DNA of 64,000 nucleotides from Paraburkholderia ferrariae NBRC 106233 (GCF_000685035.1 NZ_BAYB01000014.1:186001-250000); one strand, 5' to 3'. Counted from the stretch's first letter, positions 33,600 through 43,164 are shown. Translations and numbers: made by a program. Notes: generated by a model not told the origin, from the sequence alone.

Positions 33600-34807
33600 C
33601 GCTCGCCCCGCCCCTCGCTAACGACACGCGCCGCTTTGGCCGCGTGGCGCTCGTGCATGACTGGCTCGCGGCGTATGCGGGTTCGGAGAAGGTGGTGGAG
33701 CAGATTCTGCAGCTCTTTCCGCAGGCCGATCTCTACAGCGTCGTGGACTTTTTTCCCGAAGCGCAGCGAGGCGGCGCGCTGGGCGGCAAGCACGCCCAGA
33801 CTTCGTTCATCCAGCATCTGCCGCGGGCGCGAAAATCGTTTCGCAGCTACCTGCCGCTGATGCCGCTCGCCATCGAGCAGTTCGACCTTTCCACCTACGA
33901 TCTGGTGATCTCGTCGAGCCATGCCGTGGCCAAGGGCGTGCTGACCGGGCCGCACCAGGTGCACGTGAGCTACGTGCATTCGCCGATCCGCTACGCCTGG
34001 GACCTGCAGCATCAATACCTGGCCGAGGCCGGCATGCAGCACGGCGTGAAGAGCTGGATCGTGCGCCTGCTGCTCCATTACATGCGCATCTGGGACCAGC
34101 GCACCGCGCACGGCGTGGACGCCTTCATCGCCAATTCGGCCTTTGTGGGCCGGCGCATTCGCAAGGCCTACGGCAGCGACGCCACGGTGGTCTATCCGCC
34201 GGTGGACGTCGAACGCTTCGAACTCGGCGCACAACATGAGGACTTCTATCTGATCGCCTCGCGCATGGTGCCGTACAAGCGCATTCCGCTTATTGTCGAG
34301 GCTTTTGCGAAGATGCCTTCGCGGCGCCTCGTGGTGATCGGCGACGGGCCGGATTTCGCGCGCGCCAAGGCAATGGCGACACCCAATGTGACGCTCCTCG
34401 GCTACCAGCCCGACGCGGTGCTGGTGGACTACATGCAGCGGGCGCGGGCGTTCGTCTTCGCGGCGGAGGAAGACTTCGGCATTTCGGTGGTGGAAGCGCA
34501 GGCGTGCGGTACGCCCGTAATCGCATTCGGGCGCGGCGGCGTGCGGGAGATCGTCATCGACTCTCCGGATTCCGAGCGCGGGACGGGGCTCTTTTTCGGC
34601 GAGCAGGAAGTGGCTTCGATCGTCGATGCAGTGGAGCGCTTCGAGCAGCATCCGGGTTTCCGTGCGGAAGTCTGCCGCCGCAACGCGCTGCGCTTTACGG
34701 CGGAGCGGTTCAAGCGCGAGTTCCTCGGTGTGGTGGAGCGTGCGATGGAAACGAGCCGGGTGAGCACCGACGCGCCGCCGGCGATCCGGCGCTGGCGTTC
34801 GGCCTGA
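33587..34807 (+). CDS. Family 4 glycosyltransferase (exopolysaccharide)
   Basis: A 406-residue GT-B enzyme starting at GTG within the end of the previous gene, with GAGGAG upstream. Features are RVALVHDWLAAYAGSEKVVEQIL at the start, SYVHSPIRYAWDLQHQYL in the acceptor domain, and YLIASRMVPYKRIPLIVEAF plus EEDFGISVVEAQACGTPVIAF in the donor domain. This type resembles mannosyl/rhamnosyl-type GT4 enzymes of capsule clusters; donor and linkage are not predictable here. Confidence 0.9.
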   Translation: MANVTLAPPLANDTRRFGRVALVHDWLAAYAGSEKVVEQILQLFPQADLYSVVDFFPEAQRGGALGGKHAQTSFIQHLPRARKSFRSYLPLMPLAIEQFDLSTYDLVISSSHAVAKGVLTGPHQVHVSYVHSPIRYAWDLQHQYLAEAGMQHGVKSWIVRLLLHYMRIWDQRTAHGVDAFIANSAFVGRRIRKAYGSDATVVYPPVDVERFELGAQHEDFYLIASRMVPYKRIPLIVEAFAKMPSRRLVVIGDGPDFARAKAMATPNVTLLGYQPDAVLVDYMQRARAFVFAAEEDFGISVVEAQACGTPVIAFGRGGVREIVIDSPDSERGTGLFFGEQEVASIVDAVERFEQHPGFRAEVCRRNALRFTAERFKREFLGVVERAMETSRVSTDAPPAIRRWRSA

Positions 34808-34901
34808 AGTTGGAGCGCAGGATGGGACGGCGGGGCGACCCCGCGAAACGACAACGCTGTTGCCGCACGAACGTGCGGCGAACGGATGGGGGCTGAGGCA
34901 A

Positions 34902-36305
34902 GTGGGACTGACGGTATTCGGCATCGCAGTGTTCGTCACCGGGCTGGCGGCGCTCTACGCGTCGTACCGGGGGGCGATTTACGGCATGGCGGCGTACTCG
35001 CTGTTCGGCTGCGCGGTCGCGCTGTCGCTCGGGAGCATCGGCGTCATGCCGGCGCAGCTCTTTCTGATCTTCTTCGTCATCCGGGCGTTCAACCTGGGCG
35101 GCGGCAAGCCCATTGCCGACGCGTTCTCGCTGGACAAGCCCGGCTTCTGGCTGCTCTGCACCTGTGTGTGGGGCGTCATGGGGGCGATTCTGTGGCCGCG
35201 GCTGTTGCGCGGTTCGACCCTCGTGTTCCCGGTGGACCGGTCGCTCGTCGGTTCGCTGCTGCTGCAACCGCTCGGCCCGGTTTCCGGCAACCTGACGCAA
35301 GCGGTCTATTGTGTGGGCGACGTCGTGGTGTATTGCTGCACCTTCGCCTTTCTGCGTTACCGCGGCGCGTACCGGACGCTCGCGGGCGCCATCTTCCTGC
35401 TGACCTTTCTCGACGTGGTCGCGGGTGTGGTCGATGTGGGCGCGCATATGGTCGGTATCGATGCGCTTTCGGCCGTGAAGACCGCGCAGTACGCCGATCT
35501 GACCGGCGAAGAGATGAACGGCATGGTGCGCATTAGCGGCACCTTTAGCGAGACCTCGGCGTTTTCGAGCTTTACGCTGCCGCTCTTTGTCTTTTGCCTG
35601 AATCTCTGGATGCTCGGGTTTCGGCCGAAAATCTCCGGCGCGCTGGCGATTGCCTCGGGGATGATGCTGCTGCTCTCCACGTCGGGGTCGGCCTATGTGG
35701 GGCTGGGCGGGTATCTGGTCGTGCTGCTGTTCAGCCGGCCGGGTCTGATCGCGCGCGCCGCCGCGGTGCGCAAGCAGCGGCTGTGGGTCATCTCTTTCTG
35801 TGCGGGCCTGCTGGGCGTGCTCTACGTCGTGCTGTTCCTGCCGGCCGTGGCGGACGCCGTCACTCAGTTCGTAGACCTGACGATACTGGGCAAGGCCGCC
35901 AGTTCGTCCGGCATCGAGCGCATGAGCTGGAACCACCAGGGCGTGACCAACTTCTTCGACACCTACGGGATCGGCGTGGGGCTGGGCAGCATCCGCGCGT
36001 CGAGCTTCCTCGTCGTGGTGCTCTCGAACCTGGGGGCCGTCGGGGTGATCTGCTACGGGATGTTCCTCGGCAAGTCGCTGCTCTCGCCGGTTCCCGCCCA
36101 CTATCCGTTCGCCGAGCGGGCCGTGTGCTATGCGGCGCGGCACGGCATGATCGCGGCGTTGATCGTGGCTTCGTCCTCGGCAGGGGTGTTCGAAATGGGC
36201 TCGTGTTTCTACATGTTCGCGGCCGCGGCGGGCGCATTGTCGCAACGTGCAGCGCGGCGTGTGTCCGTGCGCAGCGGATGGGCTGCCCAGGCCGTGCGCG
36301 AATGA
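34902..36305 (+). CDS. Wzy-like polysaccharide polymerase (polytopic membrane protein)
   Basis: About 467 residues with ten or more membrane helices and a large loop around residues 195-215 (GIDALSAVKTAQYADLTGEE). Sequence similarity alone is weak, as usual for Wzy. The call rests on the topology, the ISGTFSETSAFSSFTLP and SWNHQGVTNFFDTYGIGVGLGS loops typical of O-antigen ligase/polymerase-like proteins, and the place in a Wzx/Wzy cluster that otherwise lacks a polymerase. The start is uncertain: GTG 34902 has GAGG upstream, TTG 34860 is in frame 14 codons earlier. Confidence 0.8.
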   Translation: MGLTVFGIAVFVTGLAALYASYRGAIYGMAAYSLFGCAVALSLGSIGVMPAQLFLIFFVIRAFNLGGGKPIADAFSLDKPGFWLLCTCVWGVMGAILWPRLLRGSTLVFPVDRSLVGSLLLQPLGPVSGNLTQAVYCVGDVVVYCCTFAFLRYRGAYRTLAGAIFLLTFLDVVAGVVDVGAHMVGIDALSAVKTAQYADLTGEEMNGMVRISGTFSETSAFSSFTLPLFVFCLNLWMLGFRPKISGALAIASGMMLLLSTSGSAYVGLGGYLVVLLFSRPGLIARAAAVRKQRLWVISFCAGLLGVLYVVLFLPAVADAVTQFVDLTILGKAASSSGIERMSWNHQGVTNFFDTYGIGVGLGSIRASSFLVVVLSNLGAVGVICYGMFLGKSLLSPVPAHYPFAERAVCYAARHGMIAALIVASSSAGVFEMGSCFYMFAAAAGALSQRAARRVSVRSGWAAQAVRE

Positions 36306-36419
36306 CGGTGCTTGCGTGCGGTAAGCAGCAGTGGTGCTCCGGTGCTATCGATACCATGCTTTGGTATGAGCCACGCGAGGTGAGTGACGGATTCGAGCAC
36401 CAGTGCGCGAAGGACCACG

Positions 36420-36491
36420 TGAACGGCCACATGAACGGCCACTCGAACAAGCGCGCAAAAAAGCAAACGAACAAGCACACGAACAAGCACG
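36420..36491. repeat. Six 12-bp tandem repeats (GAACGGCCACAT / GAACAAGCACAC)
   Basis: Units at 36420, 36432, 36444, 36456, 36468 and 36480 share GAAC.G.CAC; the fourth is the most diverged. The unit length is a multiple of three and the array lies just before the start of the family 2 glycosyltransferase. Its first two units share GAACGGYCA with the repeats at 46649-46696. Confidence 0.75.
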
Positions 36492-36500
36492 CCCGGAAAA

Positions 36501-37397
36501 ATGAGCCAGCCATTACCTGACCAGAAGCCGAAGATCTGCCTGATCTTCGCCACACGGGGTCGCGCCGAACTGCTGAAGCATGTTGTCGCCTTTGCCGACA
36601 CGCAGACGGTCAAGCCGGACCTGATCATCGTGTCCTGCGTATCGGACGAGGACGTCGCCAACCTGGAGCGGCGGCCCGGCATGCTGGTGGTGAAGGGGCG
36701 GCCCGGTCTCACCGTGCAGCGCAATCACGCGCTGAATCATGTACCCGACGACATCGACGTCGTGATCTTCCTCGACGACGATTTCCTCATGCACCGCGAG
36801 TGGATCGCGCAGATTCTCAAGACCCTGGAGAGCGACCCCTCCATTGCGTGCATTACGGGCACGGTGATCGCCGACGGGATTCACGGGCCCGGCTTTTCCT
36901 TCGAGGAAGCGCAGACTCTCCTGGCGAGGGCGGGTGACATTCCTGGGCGCCTGACCGCGGTTTCGACCGGCGGCCCCTATGGCTGCAACATGGCGTTCCG
37001 GGCCCGCAGCATTGCCGGGCTGCGTTTCGACGAACGTCTCGTGCTCTACGGCTGGCAGGAAGACCGCGATTTCGGCGGCCAGATATGGAACCGCGGTGGC
37101 CGGGTGGTGCGCGTCAATACCGCGCTGGGCGTGCATCTCGGCACCAAGGGAGGCAGGGTGTCGGGCCGCCGGCTCGGTTATTCGCAGGTCATCAATCCGC
37201 TTTATCTGGTGAGCAAGAAAACCATGCCTTTGCGCGATGCGCTCGATCACGTCCTGCGCAATGTCGCCAGCAACACGGTGCGCAGTCTCGCGCCGGAACC
37301 GTGGGTGGACCGCCGGGGACGTTTGAGCGGCAATCTGATCGGCGTCTGGGACTTCGTGCGCGGCAGGCTCACGCCTGAACGGGCCGCGAGTCTGTGA
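36501..37397 (+). CDS. Family 2 glycosyltransferase (exopolysaccharide)
   Basis: A 298-residue GT-A enzyme. It opens KICLIFATRGRAELLKHVV, has the metal-binding DDD in DVVIFLDDDFLMHREW and the late motif LVLYGWQEDRDFGGQIW, where ED is the likely catalytic pair. STGGPYGCNMAFRARSIAGL is typical of family 2. No membrane helix is seen. It probably adds one sugar of the repeat unit on the cytoplasmic side. Confidence 0.88.
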   Translation: MSQPLPDQKPKICLIFATRGRAELLKHVVAFADTQTVKPDLIIVSCVSDEDVANLERRPGMLVVKGRPGLTVQRNHALNHVPDDIDVVIFLDDDFLMHREWIAQILKTLESDPSIACITGTVIADGIHGPGFSFEEAQTLLARAGDIPGRLTAVSTGGPYGCNMAFRARSIAGLRFDERLVLYGWQEDRDFGGQIWNRGGRVVRVNTALGVHLGTKGGRVSGRRLGYSQVINPLYLVSKKTMPLRDALDHVLRNVASNTVRSLAPEPWVDRRGRLSGNLIGVWDFVRGRLTPERAASL

Positions 37398-37448
37398 AGA
37401 CGGGCGAGCGGCATGCGGGCTAACCATGGGCCGGGGAGGCTTTGCGGC

Positions 37449-38540
37449 ATGGACAAGACCATCGCGTTCAACGGCAAATTCTTCGGGGCGGCGCCAACCG
37501 GTGTCCACCGGGTGGCCGAGCAACTCATCGGCGCAACGGATGCCTTGATTGCCGAGCAGGCCGGCAAGTGCGCGGACTATGCGCTCGTGATCCGGGATCG
37601 GGTGGAGGTGCCGCCCTACCGCCATATTCTGTGCGTACGCGAGAATCCGCTGGCTCACCGCATGCATCGAATCGCGTGGGAGCAGTGCTATCTACCGCTC
37701 GCCCGCAGGAAGGACTTCATTCTCAATCTCTGCAATCTCGGGCCGTTGTTTCATCGCGATTCGGCCACGATGATCCACGACGCACAGGTGTATTCCGCGC
37801 CCGACTCGTATTCGCGGCCGTTCCGGCTGTGGTACAAACTTCTTTTCTTTTTTATCGGCAAGCGTCACAAAATCATCTTCACCGTTTCGGAGTTCTCGAA
37901 GACGGAACTCGTACGCTATGGCGTTGCGCCCGCGCAGAAAATCGTGGTCGTGCACAACGGCTGCGACCACGTGCTGGGCATACGGCCCGACGAGGGGAAG
38001 CTCGCCGCGCTGGGGCTTGACGCGAAGCGCTACGTGCTCGCGCTTGCCAATACGCAGAAGCACAAGAACATCGCCGTACTGCTCCAGGCTTTTGCCCGTC
38101 CCGAACTGGCGAACGTCACGCTGGTGCTGTTCGGCGGCGCGACGTCCGCCGATTTCGAGCATCTCGGGCACACGGTGCCTTCCAATGTGCGATTCGCGGG
38201 ACGTATCAGCGACGCGGAACTCGTGGGCCTGATGAGCCATGCCGGCGCGCTGGCGTTCCCCTCGCTCACGGAAGGGTTCGGTTTGCCGCCGCTGGAGGCG
38301 ATGGCACTGGGTTGCCCGGTTGTGGCGGCACCCTTTGGCGCGCTTCCCGAGGTGTGCGGCCATGCTGCGCTGTATGCCGACCCGTTTAGCCCCGAGGCGT
38401 GGTGTTCGCAGATCCGCACGGTACTCGACGACGAAGCCGTGCGTCAGCCGCTCGTCTCCGCAGGGCGCCGGCAGGCGGGCCTCTTCACCTGGAAGCGGGC
38501 GGCGCAACGCCTGTTCGATGCCTTGAAAGCCGTGGCCTGA
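37449..38540 (+). CDS. Family 4 glycosyltransferase, paralogue of the enzyme at 32496
   Basis: A 363-residue GT-B enzyme beginning KTIAFNGKFFGAAPTGVHRV. It has FTVSEFSKTELVRYGV, the donor-site LALANTQKHKNIAVLLQAF and PSLTEGFGLPPLEAMALGCP. It differs from its paralogue mainly in the acceptor half, so the two probably use similar donors and different acceptors. GGGGAGG is about ten bases before the ATG at 37449. Confidence 0.88.
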   Translation: MDKTIAFNGKFFGAAPTGVHRVAEQLIGATDALIAEQAGKCADYALVIRDRVEVPPYRHILCVRENPLAHRMHRIAWEQCYLPLARRKDFILNLCNLGPLFHRDSATMIHDAQVYSAPDSYSRPFRLWYKLLFFFIGKRHKIIFTVSEFSKTELVRYGVAPAQKIVVVHNGCDHVLGIRPDEGKLAALGLDAKRYVLALANTQKHKNIAVLLQAFARPELANVTLVLFGGATSADFEHLGHTVPSNVRFAGRISDAELVGLMSHAGALAFPSLTEGFGLPPLEAMALGCPVVAAPFGALPEVCGHAALYADPFSPEAWCSQIRTVLDDEAVRQPLVSAGRRQAGLFTWKRAAQRLFDALKAVA

Positions 38541-38716
38541 TTGCGACGGCGTGGCCGGACGGCTGCATTCGCGAGACCGCCATTCGCCTGGAATTGTTGG
38601 GCAGCCCACCGATTGGGAAGGGCGAACCGTCTTACGATCCGACACAGCGTATCGCGTAGCCGATAGCGGCGAGCGCCGATACCGACGTTCGCGCAGTACA
38701 CGAACCGGGGCGACGG

Positions 38717-39826
38717 GTGAACAATCCAGCACAGTCAGACAAGTACGCGACATTGGACGGTCTGCGCGGCATTGCCGCCATGATCGTCGTGATGTATCAC
38801 TTCAGCGACGTGTTCAGCCCGTTTCACCTCGACAACGGCTACCTGGTGGTCGATCTGTTCTTCGTGATGAGCGGCTTCGTCATGGCGAGCGCGTATGAAA
38901 GCAAGCTCGCATCGGGCAGCGTCAGCGCGCGGCGCTTCATGCAGCTTCGGCTGATCCGCCTCTATCCGCTGTATCTCCTCGGCACGCTGCTCGGTCTCGT
39001 GGCGTTGCTGCTGCGGTTGCCGCACGCCGAGTCGCATCTCGTTGCGACGGCGCTTCCGCTTGCCCTGCTGATGCTGCCGTGCCCCGTTCCGATCCACTAT
39101 CCGGACGGCACCACGTCGCGGCTTCTTTATCCGATCAACGAGCCTTCGTGGTCGTTGTTCTTCGAGTTGCTGGCGAATCTCGCCTACGCCTTCTGCTTTC
39201 GCTTTCTCTCGACCCGGGTTCTGCTTGCGGTGGTCGCCCTTTCGGGACTGACGCTGATCGTCAAGGAAGTGCATAGCGGAGAAATCAACGGCGGCTGGGA
39301 GTTCTTCAACAGCCACATAGGCGTCGTGCGCGTGGCCTATGGCTTTTTCTTCGGCGTCGTGCTGTTCCGCTTGCGCGCCGCGCGCCGCAGGACAAGCAGC
39401 GCGGCCGCCATCGGCATTGCGGCCCTGTTCGTGCTGATCTTCCTCGCGCCCGTGCCCGCGGCGATGCACGTGGCCTTCACGCTTTCGATCGTGTTGTTTG
39501 CGATTCCGGCGCTGGTCTGGGTGGCGGCCTCGGTCGAGCCGTCACGCCGGGTGCGCGAGGTGTTCCTGTTCGTCGGCACGGCTTCGTATGGCCTCTACAT
39601 GCTGCACGTACCCGTGACCAGTCTCCTGCGGCTGGCGGTCGGCGCGCTGCCACCGCTGTCGCTGCCGCAAATCCTCGCTGTCGACGCGGGCCTCATGACG
39701 GTGCTGGTGCTGCTGGCCGCTTTGGCCGAGAAGGCCTATGACCAGCCGATCAGGCGGCGCCTGCTTCACGGGGCGCGAGGCCGCCGGCAGGGTGCCGCAG
39801 CGCGCGCAGTAGCCGAATCGGGGTGA
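38717..39826 (+). CDS. Acyltransferase family 3 membrane protein, copy 1
   Basis: A 369-residue inner-membrane acyltransferase with about ten helices. The conserved start KYATLDGLRGIAAMIVVMYH contains the catalytic His of the family, and FFVMSGFVMASAYESKL and RRFMQLRLIRLYPLYLLGTL follow. It would acetylate or otherwise acylate the polysaccharide or its lipid-linked repeat. It starts at GTG. Its neighbour downstream is a close copy, and the two stand three bases apart. Confidence 0.9.
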   Translation: MNNPAQSDKYATLDGLRGIAAMIVVMYHFSDVFSPFHLDNGYLVVDLFFVMSGFVMASAYESKLASGSVSARRFMQLRLIRLYPLYLLGTLLGLVALLLRLPHAESHLVATALPLALLMLPCPVPIHYPDGTTSRLLYPINEPSWSLFFELLANLAYAFCFRFLSTRVLLAVVALSGLTLIVKEVHSGEINGGWEFFNSHIGVVRVAYGFFFGVVLFRLRAARRRTSSAAAIGIAALFVLIFLAPVPAAMHVAFTLSIVLFAIPALVWVAASVEPSRRVREVFLFVGTASYGLYMLHVPVTSLLRLAVGALPPLSLPQILAVDAGLMTVLVLLAALAEKAYDQPIRRRLLHGARGRRQGAAARAVAESG

Positions 39827-39829
39827 CGT

Positions 39830-40939
39830 ATGAACAATCCAGCCCACTCAGACAAGTACGCGACACTCGACGGTCTGCGCGGCATCGCGGCCGTGCTCGT
39901 CGTGATGTACCACTACAGCAACCTGTTCAGTCCGTTTCACGTCGAAAACGCTTACCTGGTTGTCGATCTGTTCTTCGTGATGAGCGGGTTCGTCGTGGCG
40001 AGCGCCTATGAAAGCAAGCTCGCATCGGGCAGCATGGGGCCGCGCCGCTTCATGCAGGTTCGGCTGATCCGGCTTTATCCGCTCTATCTCCTCGGCACGT
40101 TGCTCGGTGTCGCGGGAACGCTGCTCAGGCTGCCGCGCACGGAGTGGCACCTCGTGGCAACGGCGCTTCCGCTCGCCTTGCTGATGCTGCCGAGCCCGCT
40201 CAGGATTGCGAACCCGGACGGCCAGGTGCCCCAGTTACTCTACCCGCTGAATTTTCCGTCGTGGTCGCTCTTTTTCGAACTGCTCGCGAACGTGGCCTAT
40301 GGCTTCTGCTTCCGGTTTCTCTCCACGCGGGTACTGCTGGCGGTGGTTGCGACGTCGGGCCTGATGCTGGCCGGCAAGGCGGTGCATAGCGGGTCGATCA
40401 ACAGTGGCTGGGCGCTGGCGAGCAGCCATATCGGCCTCGTGCGCGTGGCTTACGGTTTCTTCTTCGGCGTCCTGCTGTTCCGGTTGCGCAGCGCTCGCCG
40501 CCGAACGGGCAATGCGATACCCCTGGGCATCGCGGCACTGTTCGTGGCGATTTTCCTCGTGCCCATTCCCGAAGCCATGCGCGCGGCGTACACGCTTTCC
40601 GTCGTGCTGTTCGCGATTCCGGCGCTGGTCTGGGTGGCGGCCTCGGTCGAGCCTTCGCGCAGAGTGCGTGACGTGTTCCTGTTTTTCGGTACGGTCTCCT
40701 ATGGAATCTACATGCTGCACGTGCCCGTTCCCGCGTTGTTCCGGGTAACGCAGGGATTGTCGCCGCACGCCTCGCTGGTGCATACGCTGGCATTCGACGC
40801 CGGCCTGCTGGCCTCGGTGGTGCTGGCGGCCGCGCTCGCGGAGAAGATCTACGACCGCCCGATCAGGCGGTTGCTGCTTCAGGGCACGGGGTATCGCCGG
40901 CGCCATGCCGGAATCGGCGCAGCGCCGATCAATCAGTAG
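39830..40939 (+). CDS. Acyltransferase family 3 membrane protein, copy 2
   Basis: Also 369 residues and very similar to copy 1 along its full length (same start MNNPA.SDKYATLDGLRGIAA, same FELLAN, ALVWVAASVEPSRRVR and GTVSYGIYMLHVPV stretches). The regions that differ most are the extracytoplasmic loop near residues 115-140 and the C-terminus, which suggests different sites or acyl groups on the polymer. It starts with ATG three bases after the stop of copy 1, so tandem duplication with coupled translation is likely. Confidence 0.9.
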   Translation: MNNPAHSDKYATLDGLRGIAAVLVVMYHYSNLFSPFHVENAYLVVDLFFVMSGFVVASAYESKLASGSMGPRRFMQVRLIRLYPLYLLGTLLGVAGTLLRLPRTEWHLVATALPLALLMLPSPLRIANPDGQVPQLLYPLNFPSWSLFFELLANVAYGFCFRFLSTRVLLAVVATSGLMLAGKAVHSGSINSGWALASSHIGLVRVAYGFFFGVLLFRLRSARRRTGNAIPLGIAALFVAIFLVPIPEAMRAAYTLSVVLFAIPALVWVAASVEPSRRVRDVFLFFGTVSYGIYMLHVPVPALFRVTQGLSPHASLVHTLAFDAGLLASVVLAAALAEKIYDRPIRRLLLQGTGYRRRHAGIGAAPINQ

Positions 40940-40957
40940 CGGCAGCGAGCCGCTTCA

Positions 40958-40978
40958 ATGCGCGGACATTCCGCGCAT
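40958..40978. terminator. Hairpin after the duplicated acyltransferases
   Basis: A perfect 9-bp stem ATGCGCGGA-CAT-TCCGCGCAT, 19 bases past the stop, with no T-run. It may end or slow transcription before the OafA gene. Confidence 0.4.
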
Positions 40979-41078
40979 GCTGTCTTGCCGTGGCATCGGG
41001 CGGTCCTGCGTTTGGGCCAGAGTCGCCGCCATACGCGTCAATGCAGTCAATGCACAATAAAACCGGGGTAGAACAACA

Positions 41079-43103
41079 GTGAGCGACACATCACGTCGGC
41101 CCGCAGCGGGCTATCGGCCGGACATCGATGGATTGCGCGCGGTCGCGATCGTATCGGTCGTCCTGTTTCATGCGTTTCCGGGCAATTTCGCGGGCGGTTT
41201 CGTCGGCGTGGATATTTTCTTTGCGATCTCCGGCTATCTGATTTCGCAGCACATCATCGAAACACTCGACCGGCGCCGCTTCAACCTCGTGGACTTTTAC
41301 GCGCGCCGTATCAAGCGCATCTATCCGGCGCTCATCGTCGTGCTGCTCGCGAGCCTCACGGCCGGCCTTCTGCTGATGACCTCGGGCGAACTCGAACGGC
41401 TCGCGCATGAAGCGCTCGCGAGCGTCGCTTTCGTCGCGAACCTCTACTTCTATACGACGCGCGACTACTTCTCGCAGGACGCGAGCGCGAGCGTCCTGCT
41501 GCACCTGTGGTCGCTCGGGGTCGAGGAGCAGTACTACATCGTCTGGCCGGTCGCGCTCTTCCTGCTCTGGCGCGTGCCGGGCCGGCGCATGGCGACGCTC
41601 GCCATCGTGATGGCGATTCTGTTGTCGCTGGCGAGCAGCGTTTATCTGAGCGGCGCCCATGCCGTCGCGGCGTTTTACCTGCCGCTCACGCGATTCTGGG
41701 AATTGCTGCTGGGATCCCTGCTCGCGTGGGCGCAGTTTCACGCGAGCCAGCGTGACAAGGTTACCGGGCGCGACGGAACACCGGTACGACGGCTGTTGCT
41801 GCGTGATTTCGTTTCGGCCGTAGGCCTTTCGCTCATTGTGGCGAGTCTGTTGCTGCTGAATCCTCACAGCGTGTTTCCGGGCTGGCGCGCGGCGTTGCCC
41901 GCCGGGGGCGCCACGCTCGTGATCGCGGCCGGCCCGCATGCGTGGCTCAATCGCCGCGTGCTGGCGCTCAAGCCCTTTGTGCTGATCGGGCTCGTCAGCT
42001 ATCCGCTCTACCTCTGGCATTGGCCAATACTGGTTTTTGTGCGCCTGCTGAGCGGCGGAGCGCCAACGCTCGCCGTGCTGCTGGCTGCCCTCGCCGGTGC
42101 GCTTGCCCTGTCGTTCGCGACGTTCAGGCTCGTCGAGGCGCCTGCCCGTTTCAGCCGCCCGGCGCGGCGCTACCCGGTGCGCGTGGCGGGTGCGCTCTTC
42201 GCGGTGATGATAGGCGTGGGCTTCTCCAGTTACGCGATCTCGCGCGACAACGGCCTGCCCGAGCGCTTCCCCGATGCAAGCTTCGGCTCGAACCCCGAGC
42301 ACTGGGTATCGACCGAGGCGTGCAAGAAGACCTTTCCCGGTTCCGAATTCTGCGTCATGCCTGCGTCTCGCGGGCAGCCGGAAGTCGCCCTGCTCGGCGA
42401 CAGCCATGCCAATCACTATTACGACGGACTCGCGCCGGGATTGGCCGCCGAAGGCGCCGGGCTCTTCGCGGTCGGCAGCGGCAACTGCCCGCCGTTCTAT
42501 GGCGTCGACGTCGATCTTGCGGGGCACGTCAAACGCTGCTCGGCGCTCTTTGACCGTGTGCTCGACTATGTCGTGAAAACCCCCGACATTCACTGGGTCG
42601 TCCTGTCGAGCTACGCGATTTCGACGATTGCGGGCAGCCTCGACTACGGCGCGGGCGCGCATGTCCGCCTCGTGGCGGCACCGGCAAAGGGCGCGCAGAG
42701 CAATCTGGACATCTATCTTGCCGGGCTCGAGCAGACTTTGAGCCGGCTCGACGCAGCGGGCAAGCAGGTGGTTTTCGTGCTCGATACGCCGGAGCTGGAC
42801 TTCGATCCCGCCGACTGCGTGTACCGTCCCGTGCAGTTCGGGACGCACCCGCTGTGCGCGGTGTCGCGCGCCAAGGTGGATCAGCGGCTGTCAACTGCGC
42901 AGACGCACATCCTCGCCGTGCTCGACACGTTTCCCAATGTGAAGGTGTTCAATCCGGTGCCTCTGCTGTGCGACGCGCAGCATTGCTATGCACGCAGGAA
43001 CGGCGAGTTCCTGTACGCGGACCGGGATCATCTGTCGCCCGACGGCTCGCGTTACGTCGGCCGCAGGCTTCTGCAGGAGATCGGGCCCGGAGGCGGAGCC
43101 TGA
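41079..43103 (+). CDS. OafA/YrhL-type acyltransferase with C-terminal SGNH domain
   Basis: A 674-residue protein with two parts. Residues 1-380 are an acyltransferase-3 membrane domain (YRPDIDGLRAVAIVSVVLFH, FFAISGYLISQHI, LWSLGVEEQYYIVWPV). Residues about 410-670 are a periplasmic SGNH hydrolase-like domain, with the nucleophile in VALLGDSHANHYYDG and the Asp/His pair in YADRDHLSPDGS. Such fusions O-acetylate surface polysaccharides, the membrane part bringing the acyl group across and the SGNH part transferring it. It starts at GTG with a weak ribosome site. Confidence 0.92.
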   Translation: MSDTSRRPAAGYRPDIDGLRAVAIVSVVLFHAFPGNFAGGFVGVDIFFAISGYLISQHIIETLDRRRFNLVDFYARRIKRIYPALIVVLLASLTAGLLLMTSGELERLAHEALASVAFVANLYFYTTRDYFSQDASASVLLHLWSLGVEEQYYIVWPVALFLLWRVPGRRMATLAIVMAILLSLASSVYLSGAHAVAAFYLPLTRFWELLLGSLLAWAQFHASQRDKVTGRDGTPVRRLLLRDFVSAVGLSLIVASLLLLNPHSVFPGWRAALPAGGATLVIAAGPHAWLNRRVLALKPFVLIGLVSYPLYLWHWPILVFVRLLSGGAPTLAVLLAALAGALALSFATFRLVEAPARFSRPARRYPVRVAGALFAVMIGVGFSSYAISRDNGLPERFPDASFGSNPEHWVSTEACKKTFPGSEFCVMPASRGQPEVALLGDSHANHYYDGLAPGLAAEGAGLFAVGSGNCPPFYGVDVDLAGHVKRCSALFDRVLDYVVKTPDIHWVVLSSYAISTIAGSLDYGAGAHVRLVAAPAKGAQSNLDIYLAGLEQTLSRLDAAGKQVVFVLDTPELDFDPADCVYRPVQFGTHPLCAVSRAKVDQRLSTAQTHILAVLDTFPNVKVFNPVPLLCDAQHCYARRNGEFLYADRDHLSPDGSRYVGRRLLQEIGPGGGA

Positions 43104-43123
43104 TCAGGGCGGGCATGGTCCCT

Positions 43124-43161
43124 GGGGGCGACACGATCGAATCGGCGATCGTGTCGCCCCC
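43124..43161. terminator. Perfect 16-bp inverted repeat between convergent genes
   Basis: GGGGGCGACACGATCG and its exact complement flank the 6-base loop AATCGG. It lies between the OafA gene (plus) and wzx (minus) and is probably a two-way terminator, though T-runs are missing. Confidence 0.65.
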
Positions 43162-43164
43162 GTT

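Noticed and set aside
36420..36491. Repeat array considered as a CRISPR
   Set aside because: Units are directly adjacent, only 12 bases long, without spacers, and there are no cas genes.
36340..36500. A possible small repetitive peptide (Asn-Gly-His and Asn-Lys-His repeats) before the family 2 glycosyltransferase
   Set aside because: There is no ribosome site or start that fits, and the composition follows simply from the 12-bp DNA repeat.
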